This document shows, in pieces, positions 1 through 7,361 of a DNA stretch of 9,547 nucleotides. The translations under genes and the position numbers were made by a program. The first letter of the stretch is position 1. The number at the start of each line of letters is the position of its first letter. Source of the DNA: Hyphomicrobiales bacterium (GTDB lineage: Bacteria > Pseudomonadota > Alphaproteobacteria > Rhodobacterales > Rhodobacteraceae); assembly GCA_003558415.1 (NCBI GenBank), contig PWLT01000417.1, positions 1-9,547 of the forward strand, written 5' to 3'. The notes beneath the pieces were generated by a model that was given only the letters and a program-made list of their open reading frames with translations, searched no databases and had not been told where the DNA came from.

Positions 1-581
1 ACATAGACCTGATCGTCATAGGCCACATCCATGAGCTGGTCGCGGCTCTTGACGAAACCGGGACGCTGCGCGAGCGCCTGCAGCAACAGGAACTCGGTCA
101 CCGTGAGGGTCACATCCTTTTCGCGCCATGTCACCGCGTGGCGCAGCGGGTCCATCGTCAGGCTGCCGCGCACCATCACCTTGTTTTCCTCGGTGGTGGC
201 GACCTCGCCGGATTCGATGGCGTCCTGGCGGCGCAGGAGCGCGCGGATACGCTCGACCAGAAGCCGCTGCGAGAACGGTTTCTTGACGTAATCGTCGGCC
301 CCCATGCGCAGACCCAGCACCTCGTCGATCTCGTCATCCTTGGAGGTGAGAAAGATCACCGGCATCGCGGTCTTCTGCCGCAGCCGCTGGAGCAGGTCCA
401 TCCCGTCCATGCGCGGCATCTTGATATCGAGCACCGCCATGTCGGGCAGTCGCTTGTTGAACGCATCCAGCGCCGATTGTCCGTCATTGTAGGTCTCGAC
501 GTCGAATCCCTCCGCCTCCAGAGTCATCGACACCGACGTCAGGATATTCCTGTCGTCGTCCACGAGGGCGATCCTTGACAT
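1..581 (-). CDS. chvI: ChvI-type two-component response regulator (3' end cut by window edge)
   Basis: OmpR/PhoB-family response regulator; in alphaproteobacteria ChvI is phosphorylated by the membrane sensor kinase ChvG and controls envelope, acid and host-associated genes. I translated the leftward frame from ATG at 581: 193 residues are visible and about 40 are missing. The receiver domain (about residues 3-118) has the acidic cluster D8-D10, phospho-acceptor D52 ([11 protein letters not shown]), switch T79 (FLTSKDD) and K101 (KKPF). The C-terminal winged helix starts near residue 133 ([15 protein letters not shown]) and is cut before the recognition helix. The start is supported by AAGGA at 590-594, 8 nt upstream. 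It is divergent from pckA; in relatives chvG, hprK and PTS genes often follow, but these would lie outside the window. The family is clear; the ChvI assignment rests on the characteristic N-terminus ([15 protein letters not shown]) and on the pckA neighbour. Confidence 0.93.
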   Translation of the reverse strand, partial: MSRIALVDDDRNILTSVSMTLEAEGFDVETYNDGQSALDAFNKRLPDMAVLDIKMPRMDGMDLLQRLRQKTAMPVIFLTSKDDEIDEVLGLRMGADDYVKKPFSQRLLVERIRALLRRQDAIESGEVATTEENKVMVRGSLTMDPLRHAVTWREKDVTLTVTEFLLLQALAQRPGFVKSRDQLMDVAYDDQVY

Positions 582-933
582 GGTTCTGATCCTTGTACTG
601 CTCTATTTGCCCGATTTTTGCCGCATTCTCGGGGCATGGGGCGAGGGAATCAACAGAATACTGCCCCCGACCCGGTTCGATTCGGTAAAGCGGCAACAGT
701 TTTTCGGAAGAAATGGCGAAATTGCCGCACCGGGTCACCCCAAGGTTGCACGGGATTGCGCTAACTTTCGGCTGGTTGCGCTAACCGCTTGCCACAAGCT
801 GTTCAATCCCGAAAGCAACATGGTATAGCACAGCAAACGGTCCGGCAGAGCGGGCCGTCCGGTGAGGGCCCGCGCACCTCCCCTTGACAACTCGCAACGA
901 AGGGCCGCCGCGCGCGGTATCGGGAGCAGCAAC
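582..933. promoter_or_regulatory. Divergent intergenic control region of chvI and pckA
   Basis: This 352-bp stretch carries no convincing gene and is less GC-rich than the flanking coding DNA. It must contain both the leftward chvI promoter and the rightward pckA promoter. It holds the tandem operator-like repeats at 754-785 and a small palindrome at 787-799. A weak extended -10-like element (TG-n-TATAGC, 821-829) lies about 105 bp before pckA but lacks a good -35 at normal spacing. TTGACA at 884-889 has no matching -10. I could not settle either transcription start. Confidence 0.6.
754..785. promoter_or_regulatory. Tandem LacI/GalR-like operator pair upstream of pckA
   Basis: Two copies of the 10-mer TTGCGCTAAC begin at 756 and 776, exactly 20 bp apart, so both would face the same side of the helix. 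Extended to 12 bp they read GATTGCGCTAAC (754-765) and GGTTGCGCTAAC (774-785). Each matches the perfect palindrome GTTAGCGCTAAC at 10 of 12 positions and has the central CpG typical of LacI/GalR-family operators. A LacI-family regulator (PckR) controls pckA in Sinorhizobium meliloti; whether its counterpart acts here is inference. The repeats are seen directly; the binding protein is not. Confidence 0.6.
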
Positions 934-2532
<1,599 letters not shown>

Positions 2533-2587
2533 GGCCGGAGGAGTAAGGGCGGGCGCAGGCGGGCGCGAGCAAGCATGGGAGGGCCGC

Positions 2588-3385
2588 GTGCGACAGCGCC
2601 CGGTGATCTATCACATCCCCGTCTGCCCGTTCTCGCAGCGCATCGAGATCCTGCTCGCGCTAAAGGATTTGCGGGATGCCGTGGATTTCCACGTCGTCGA
2701 CATCACCGTGCCGCGCCCGGACTGGCTGCTGGAGAAATCGGGCGGCACGACCGCACTTCCCATCCTCGAGGACGAATCCGGCCGCGTGCTCAAGGAAAGC
2801 CTCGTCATCCTGCGCTATGTCGAGGAGCGATTCGCCACGCCCCCCGTTGCGCGCTCCGACCCGTTCGAGCGCGCGGTGGAGCGGCTGATGATCGCCCGCG
2901 AAGGCCCCTTCGGCACGGCGGGCTATCGCTATGTGATGAATCGCGACCCGGCGCGCAGCGATGCCCTGCGTGCGGAACTCCTCGATCACTACGCTTGGCT
3001 CGACGCGCTGCTCCGGCGCCACAACCCCGACGGCCAGTGGCTGTTCGACCGCTTCGGTCTGGCCGAGGCGGTGTTCACACCGTTGATGATGCGTTTCTGG
3101 TTTCTGGAATATTACGAGGGCTTCGCGCTGCCCGAGAGGCCGGAATATGCACGGGTGGCGCGCTGGAAGGCGGCTTGTCTGGCCCATCCCGCCGCGCAGC
3201 AGGTCACACGCGAGCAGATCGTCAAGCTCTACTACGACTATGCCGTCGGCGCGGGCAACGGTGCCTTGCCCGAAGGGCGGGCGCGCTCAAGCTTCGTGTT
3301 CGAGCCCGACTGGCGCGCCCGGCCGATGCCGCCCGCCGACAAGTATGATCGTATCGCCAGCGACGCGGAACTGGGGCTGATCTGA
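2588..3385 (+). CDS. Glutathione S-transferase family protein
   Basis: 265-residue protein with a thioredoxin-like N-terminal domain (about 5-82) and an all-helical C-terminal domain (about 90-220). The N-domain carries VCPFSQR at 12-18, with C13 where Cys-type GSTs (omega/beta-like) hold the catalytic cysteine. It also has a cis-Pro region TTALPIL (P58) and the glutathione gamma-glutamyl-binding E70-S71. About 40 residues at the C-terminus (GAGNGALPEGRARSSFVFEP onward) exceed the usual 200-230-residue length. The start is GTG at 2588, with a GGAG at 2578-2581 six nt before it; the ATG at 2575 belongs to another frame. It follows pckA by 55 bp on the same strand with no obvious terminator, so cotranscription is possible. 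It converges on rimO with a 14-bp gap. The fold is clear; substrate and physiological role cannot be read from sequence. Confidence 0.9.
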   Translation: MRQRPVIYHIPVCPFSQRIEILLALKDLRDAVDFHVVDITVPRPDWLLEKSGGTTALPILEDESGRVLKESLVILRYVEERFATPPVARSDPFERAVERLMIAREGPFGTAGYRYVMNRDPARSDALRAELLDHYAWLDALLRRHNPDGQWLFDRFGLAEAVFTPLMMRFWFLEYYEGFALPERPEYARVARWKAACLAHPAAQQVTREQIVKLYYDYAVGAGNGALPEGRARSSFVFEPDWRARPMPPADKYDRIASDAELGLI

Positions 3386-3399
3386 AGCCTGGGTCGCGC

Positions 3400-4734
3400 T
3401 CAGCTCACGCGGTGGCCCCACAGATCGTATTCCGAGGCTTCTTCCACCTCCACGGTGACGATATCGCCCGGCGCGAGCCCCGCGAAGCCCTCGTCGATGA
3501 AGAGCTTGCCGTCGATCTCGGGGGCATCGGCATGGGTGCGGCATACCGCGCCCTCCTCATCCACCTCGTCGACGATCACCTCCATGCGCCGGCCGACCTT
3601 CGCGGCGAGCTTCGCGGCCGAGATCGCCTGCGCGCGCTCCATGAAGCGCTCCCAGCGATCCTGCTTGACCTCCTCGGGGACGTGATCGGGCAGCGCGTTG
3701 GAGCGCGCACCCGCCACATCCTCGTACTTGAAGCAGCCCACACGGTCGAGCTGCGCCTCGTCCAGCCAGTCGAGCAGAGTCTGGAACTCCGCCTCCGTCT
3801 CGCCCGGAAAGCCCACGATGAAGGTCGAGCGCAGGGTGATATCCGGGCAGATGCCGCGCCACTCGGCGATGCGCTCCAGCGTGCGCTCGGCCGCTGCGGG
3901 CCGCGCCATGCGGCGAAGCGTGTCGGGATGGGCGTGCTGAAACGGGATGTCGAGATAGGGCAACACCAGCCCGTCCGCCATCAGCGGGATCAGCTCGCGC
4001 ACATGCGGGTAGGGATAGACATAATGCAGCCGCAGCCATGCGCCGAGGCTTCCCAGATCGCGCGCCAGATCGGTGATATGGGCGCGGTGGCCGCGCTCCT
4101 CAGCGTGGCGGATGTCCACCCCATAGGCGGATGTGTCCTGACTGATGACCAGAAGCTCGCGCACGCCTGCCTCGACAAGCCGCTCGGCCTCGCGGATCAC
4201 GGCATGGGCGGGGCGGCTCTGCAGCCGCCCGCGGAGGGCGGGGATGATGCAGAAGCGGCAGTTGTGATTGCAGCCCTCGGAAATCTTGAGATAGCTGTAA
4301 TGGCGCGGCGTGAGCGTCACACCCGATGCCGGAAGCAGATCGATGAAGGGGTCCGGCGCGGGCGGCACGGCGGCGTGGACGGCATCGAGCACCTGCTCAT
4401 ACTGATGCGGGCCGGTCACCGCCAGAACCTTGGGGTGCGCGCCGGTGATGTAATCGGGCTCGGCGCCCAGACAGCCGGTGACGATGACGCGGCCGTTTTC
4501 CGTGAGCGCCTCGCCGATCGCGTCCAGGCTTTCGGCGCGCGCCGAGTCGAGGAATCCGCAGGTGTTCACGATCACCGCGTCGGCGCCCTCATAATCGGGG
4601 CTGACCGCATAGCCCTCGGCGCGCAGCCGGGTGAGGATGCGCTCGCTATCGACCAGCGCCTTGGGGCAGCCCAGGCTGACGATGCCGATGCTGGGCTGAC
4701 TGTTGGCACGCGTGGGTGTGGGTGTACCGCTCAT
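3400..4734 (-). CDS. rimO: Ribosomal protein S12 methylthiotransferase RimO, EC 2.8.4.4
   Basis: Radical-SAM enzyme that adds a methylthio group to the conserved aspartate of ribosomal protein S12. The protein has 444 residues, normal for the family. The N-terminal UPF0004/MTTase domain has its cluster cysteines at C23 ([12 protein letters not shown]), C59 (VNTCGF) and C88 (TGCL). The radical-SAM core has C155-x3-C159-x2-C162 ([10 protein letters not shown]), binding the second 4Fe-4S cluster and SAM. A TRAM domain forms the C-terminus (from about 375). The sequence [12 protein letters not shown] favours RimO over the tRNA enzyme MiaB. The start is ATG at 4734; no Shine-Dalgarno sequence is visible in front of it. 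It lies 113 bp downstream of the Kelch gene on the same strand and converges with the GST gene. Confidence 0.97.
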   Translation of the reverse strand: MSGTPTPTRANSQPSIGIVSLGCPKALVDSERILTRLRAEGYAVSPDYEGADAVIVNTCGFLDSARAESLDAIGEALTENGRVIVTGCLGAEPDYITGAHPKVLAVTGPHQYEQVLDAVHAAVPPAPDPFIDLLPASGVTLTPRHYSYLKISEGCNHNCRFCIIPALRGRLQSRPAHAVIREAERLVEAGVRELLVISQDTSAYGVDIRHAEERGHRAHITDLARDLGSLGAWLRLHYVYPYPHVRELIPLMADGLVLPYLDIPFQHAHPDTLRRMARPAAAERTLERIAEWRGICPDITLRSTFIVGFPGETEAEFQTLLDWLDEAQLDRVGCFKYEDVAGARSNALPDHVPEEVKQDRWERFMERAQAISAAKLAAKVGRRMEVIVDEVDEEGAVCRTHADAPEIDGKLFIDEGFAGLAPGDIVTVEVEEASEYDLWGHRVS

Positions 4735-4847
4735 GCGCGCCGGTATAGCGGGCCCCGTGCATGGCGGAAAGGGCCTGCGCCGTCATCAACTCGTGACCTT
4801 CAGGCATTGCCGGGGGCGTGCGTTGCCACGGCCAGGCGCGGGGCGCT

Positions 4848-5837
4848 TCACTCCTTCGGGGTCAGCACCTCATGCACGTCGCTATAGGTCAGCCCCCTGC
4901 CCGGCCCGCCGGAGACGACATGGATACGCCCATCCATCACGGCTGCCCCGAGCCCGTGGCGCGCGGTGGGCATCGGCGCCATCGCGACCCATTCATCTTG
5001 CGCGGGGTCGTAGCGTTCGGCCTCGTCGAACGTGTCGGCGGGATCGAACTGCTCGCCCCCGAAGAGATACACGAGCCCGTCGAGCTCCACAGCGGCGACA
5101 CCGCTGCGCCCGGTGGGTACATCGGCGCCGCTGCGCCAGCTTTCGCTTTCGGGATCGTAGATCTCGTTGACCCTCAGCAACTCCGTCTCGGGGTTGCGCC
5201 CCGCGACCACGACAATTTCGCCCTGCACGCTGGCTGCGGCGTGATGGTCGCGCGGGGTAGGCAGCGGCGCGGCACTGCTCCAGCTTTCCGTTTCGGGGTC
5301 AAAGACCTCATGTGCGCCGGTATTCTCACCATCCAGATCGACCCCGCCCAGCGCATGGATGCGCCCGTCATGCACCGTCGCCGCAAGCGCGCCGCGCGCC
5401 GTGGGCAGCGGCGGGCCGTCCTGCCAGCTATCCTCGGCAATGTCGTAGATGCGCAGCGAATCGATGGGGTCGAATGTCGCCTCGCGGTATCCCCCGACGA
5501 CGTAGAGCCGCCCGTCCAGATACACCATCGGCGCGTGGTTCACTCCCTCGGGCAGATCGGTGAGCAGCTCCCAGCCATCCGCGTTCGGGTCATAGGCATA
5601 GAGCGCCGTAGGCGCCGTCGGCCGCCCCTCGCCCGGGGCAAAACCGCCCGCAAGATAGAGCCGCGCGCCGTCGGTGGTCATGAAAACCTCGGTGCGTTCA
5701 TCGGGAAGTGGCGCGGCCGTGCTCCAGCTCCCCCCGGCAGGTTCCGCCTGCGCCGCGCCCAGCCCGAGGGCGAGGGCGGCAAACCCTGAAAGCCCTGCCA
5801 TGCGCAGCCTCGCCCCGCCCGTCACTGCGATGTCCAT
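4848..5837 (-). CDS. Exported Kelch-repeat beta-propeller protein
   Basis: 329 residues. The N-terminus is a likely Sec signal peptide: basic R10-R12, hydrophobic run about 14-28, then AQA|EP with cleavage predicted after A31. The mature part contains six Kelch-type repeats with tryptophans at W38, W89, W138, W186, W234 and W283, each usually followed by PLP-T/E-R. Glycine pairs lie at 64-65, 115-116, 164-165, 260-261 and 310-311; the fourth repeat has only one (VAGR, G213). W38 at the N-terminus and VHEVLTP at the C-terminus would close one blade, giving a six-bladed propeller. The start is supported by a strong GGAGG at 5843-5847, 5 nt upstream, which favours it over the internal M13. The fold suggests a periplasmic or secreted binding protein; bacterial relatives include sugar mutarotases such as NanM, but nothing here fixes a substrate. 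Confidence 0.9.
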   Translation of the reverse strand: MDIAVTGGARLRMAGLSGFAALALGLGAAQAEPAGGSWSTAAPLPDERTEVFMTTDGARLYLAGGFAPGEGRPTAPTALYAYDPNADGWELLTDLPEGVNHAPMVYLDGRLYVVGGYREATFDPIDSLRIYDIAEDSWQDGPPLPTARGALAATVHDGRIHALGGVDLDGENTGAHEVFDPETESWSSAAPLPTPRDHHAAASVQGEIVVVAGRNPETELLRVNEIYDPESESWRSGADVPTGRSGVAAVELDGLVYLFGGEQFDPADTFDEAERYDPAQDEWVAMAPMPTARHGLGAAVMDGRIHVVSGGPGRGLTYSDVHEVLTPKE

Positions 5838-5863
5838 TCTGACCTCCCTGCGGCTTTCCCAAT

Positions 5864-5882
5864 GCAGGCATGCTCTGCCTGC
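5864..5882 (-). promoter_or_regulatory. Stem-loop in the Kelch mRNA leader
   Basis: GCAGGCA (5864-5870) and TGCCTGC (5876-5882) form a perfect 7-bp stem with a 5-nt loop. If the promoter at 5906-5935 is used, this hairpin lies in the 5' untranslated leader, its base 16 nt upstream of the ribosome-binding site at 5843-5847. It is too far from the site to block it directly. It could affect message stability or bind a protein. No T-run follows it, so it is not an intrinsic terminator. Confidence 0.4.
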
Positions 5883-5905
5883 CCGGTCTCACGGTGCCGC
5901 GGGAG

Positions 5906-5935
5906 AGGATAACGCAGTGGGGCGCGTCCGGACAA
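5906..5935 (-). promoter_or_regulatory. Candidate promoter of the Kelch gene
   Basis: On the minus strand TTGTCC (5930-5935) is followed after 18 nt by TATCCT (5906-5911). Each matches the sigma-70 consensus hexamer at 4 of 6 positions. Transcription would begin near 5899 and give a leader of about 60 nt ending in the GGAGG ribosome-binding site. A 13-bp palindrome overlaps the -35 box. This is inference from sequence only. Confidence 0.35.
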
Positions 5936-6051
5936 TCTGTCCTCGCCACCTCGTGAGAACGCGGCTGGCGCGGGGTTGGAGCGTGTTGCGGTCGTCCGAA
6001 TTCGTTCCGGTCAGGGTGGCGACAGAGCCCGTGAATTCCATCGACCGCCAG

Positions 6052-6095
6052 ACGCTTTGGGCAGCGCCTTCATCTGAGGGAGGCCCAAACTGCGT
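6052..6095. repeat. Imperfect stem-loop in the 5838-6373 gap
   Basis: TTTGGGC (6056-6062) pairs with GCCCAAA (6083-6089) across a 20-nt loop. Beyond a 2-nt bulge (6090-6091), ACGC (6052-6055) pairs with GCGT (6092-6095), giving 11 pairs in all. No T-run follows on either strand, so this is not a classical terminator. It may be part of a structured RNA or the trace of an inserted element. Confidence 0.4.
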
Positions 6096-6151
6096 GAGTC
6101 TTGGTTCGAGGTCGAGAACAGAGGCGATCTTGACCAGAAGAGGGTGGAGCG

Positions 6152-6322
6152 ATGCGCAGGAGGCGCGGATTGCGCCGCCGGTTCCCTGAACGCCGGGAAA
6201 CCCCGGCGTCTGGCAAGCCGTCCAGATGGACGCCCCTCATTGCGCGCCTCTCCGAATTCAACTCCTCGGCAGCACAGCTGCGCAAAGAATGGCCCGATCA
6301 GATCGGAAACGCCAGGAGGTGA
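6152..6322 (+). CDS. Doubtful small basic ORF
   Basis: ATG at 6152 opens a 56-residue frame ending in TGA at 6320-6322. It is preceded by a GA-rich tract (GGGTGGAG, 6142-6149) that could serve as a ribosome-binding site but sits very close. The predicted product starts with an arginine-rich stretch (MRRRRGLRRRFPERRE). Its second half (PLIARLSEFNSSAAQLRKEW) looks amphipathic helical. Codon choice is less G/C-biased at third positions than in the neighbouring genes, and I recognise no family. Part of it overlaps, in another frame, a possible transposase remnant. It may be a chance frame. Confidence 0.18.
   Translation: MRRRRGLRRRFPERRETPASGKPSRWTPLIARLSEFNSSAAQLRKEWPDQIGNARR
6190..6209. repeat. 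Perfect 8-bp stem-loop
   Basis: ACGCCGGG (6190-6197) and CCCGGCGT (6202-6209) form a perfect 8-bp GC-rich stem closed by a 4-nt AAAC loop. It lies 165 bp beyond the methyltransferase stop codon on the minus strand and could slow transcription there. Neither side has the U-run of an intrinsic terminator. Confidence 0.45.
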
Positions 6323-6373
6323 CGGACGTGGAATCCTGATGCCCCGCCACCGGCGGCGGCGATCATGCTGTCA

Positions 6374-7141
6374 TCACTGGCCGGATGGGGGTTTGGTGTA
6401 GACCATCTGTATTTCCACGCACAATCCCGGAACGGCGCGCCCCAGCGCGCGATTGAAGCGCCACCACCATTCCTTCTCCTCCAGCGGCTTGAGGAAACCG
6501 CCCGAGACGATGCGGTATCCGCGCGCTTTCTTGAGCTCGAGATTGGTCAGCTGTGAAATGAGACGCGTGATCTTCCGTTTCGAGAATGACTGGACGTGGC
6601 CGCGCACCTTGTTCGGCGGGAAGATGCGGTCCCAGTTGGGCAGGCCGTACTCGCGCACCAGGTGAATGCCGTTCGGAAAGATCGGAACGCCGACGAACAG
6701 CGTGCCCCCGGGCTTGAGGACCCGCGCGAGCGTCTTGATCGGGGTATCGAGTTCGGTCAGGTGTTCGAGCACCTGTTCGCACACAACGACGTCGTAGCGG
6801 TCCGACGCGATCTGAGGATAGCCTTCCATCAGATCTCCGAGAAAGATCTCGCTATAGCCCTCCGGCTTGTGGAGCTTCGGGTGAAGCTTGAGATCGGCTA
6901 CGGAGTAGTCGACATTATTGGCCTGCGGATGCGGCTCGAGGTGACGCGTGGTCACGCCGTCCCAGGGCCCGATATCCAGCAGCGCCATGCGCTGGCCTTT
7001 CTCTGCAAATTCGCCAGCCAACCGGGCGATGTCGAAGGCAAGGGAGTCGTAGCGGGACTGACGAAGGCTGTAGAATTCGGGTCGCGTCGGATCAACCCCA
7101 AAGGCCATGCCGTTGCGGGCGCGGCTGTCATGATGGTTCAT
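6374..7141 (-). CDS. Class I SAM-dependent methyltransferase (type 11-like), substrate unknown
   Basis: 255-residue soluble protein with a Rossmann-type methyltransferase core. Motif I is ALLDIGPWDG (53-62), where the usual middle glycine of DxGxGxG is W60. The acidic region after motif I lies near D78-D83. Motif II region is RYDVVVCEQVLEHL (115-128), and LKPGGTLFVGVP (142-153) is the conserved loop and strand of methyltransf_11 proteins. After the core come GHVQSFSKRKI (181-191) and an aromatic segment with W225-W227, perhaps for substrate binding. The start is ATG at 7141 with a modest AGGAA at 7148-7152, 6 nt upstream; M12 is an alternative. The gene stands alone between gaps of 536 and 220 bp. 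Its GC looks lower than the flanks (about 33 of 60 bases at 6841-6900 by hand count), hinting at acquisition. Targets such as a lipid, glycan or quinone are possible, but none is supported. Confidence 0.85.
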   Translation of the reverse strand: MNHHDSRARNGMAFGVDPTRPEFYSLRQSRYDSLAFDIARLAGEFAEKGQRMALLDIGPWDGVTTRHLEPHPQANNVDYSVADLKLHPKLHKPEGYSEIFLGDLMEGYPQIASDRYDVVVCEQVLEHLTELDTPIKTLARVLKPGGTLFVGVPIFPNGIHLVREYGLPNWDRIFPPNKVRGHVQSFSKRKITRLISQLTNLELKKARGYRIVSGGFLKPLEEKEWWWRFNRALGRAVPGLCVEIQMVYTKPPSGQ

Positions 7142-7207
7142 GCGGGGTTCCTGGGTTGTGTCTTGAAAGTGGTGGGATTTCTCAAGCGAGCTCCTCCGGG
7201 AGGGAGG

Positions 7208-7236
7208 ATTTGCGCGTGATCAGCCCGCAAGGTCAA
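7208..7236 (-). promoter_or_regulatory. Weak candidate promoter of the methyltransferase gene
   Basis: On the minus strand TTGACC (7231-7236, 5 of 6 to the -35 consensus) is followed after 17 nt by GCAAAT (7208-7213, 3 of 6 to the -10). Transcription would start near 7201, about 60 nt before the ATG. The -10 is poor and the call is tentative. Confidence 0.22.
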
Positions 7237-7361
7237 AGGTCCTTGGTTCGATTGGCTGGGTGAGGGTTTCGCAATCGTCGACCTTCACGAACCCGTGTCG
7301 CTTCAGCCCGCGCCAGCGACACACAGCGCTGCCGATAGCGCGCGCCACACGCCGGATGCGC

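Larger units (their letters stand above)
5838..6373. other. 536-bp gap between Kelch and methyltransferase genes
   Basis: No convincing protein gene fills this gap. The left 120 bp hold the Kelch leader and promoter candidates. The rest has several inverted repeats: TCGCCACC/GGTGGCGA at 5943-5950 and 6015-6022, and the stem-loops at 6052-6095 and 6190-6209. CCGATC-A-GATCGG lies at 6293-6305. It also holds a doubtful 56-residue ORF (6152-6322) and a short stretch resembling a transposase N-terminus (6136-6189). The mixture looks like a decayed insertion or a regulatory/non-coding RNA region; I cannot decide which. Confidence 0.5.

Noticed and set aside
884..889. TTGACA as a pckA -35 box
   Set aside because: No -10-like hexamer lies 16-19 bp downstream, and the start would fall almost on the ribosome-binding site.
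862..933. Upstream ATG that would lengthen PckA by 24 residues
   Set aside because: The ATG at 934 has a proper ribosome-binding site and gives the N-terminus usual for the family; the extension is basic and unlike PckA.
3412..4887. 491-codon plus-strand frame opposite rimO
   Set aside because: rimO has every expected motif; the antisense product has no recognisable domain and reflects codon bias.
4818..5789. 323-codon plus-strand frame opposite the Kelch gene
   Set aside because: The minus strand has six Kelch repeats, a signal peptide and a strong ribosome-binding site; the opposite frame has none of these.
6100..6125. GGTTCGA motif resembling a tRNA T-loop
   Set aside because: A T-arm can be drawn only with two G-U pairs, and no acceptor stem or anticodon arm can be found at the right distance.
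7230..7256. Second GGTTCGA motif resembling a tRNA T-loop
   Set aside because: The flanking bases do not form a T-stem and there is no cloverleaf around it.
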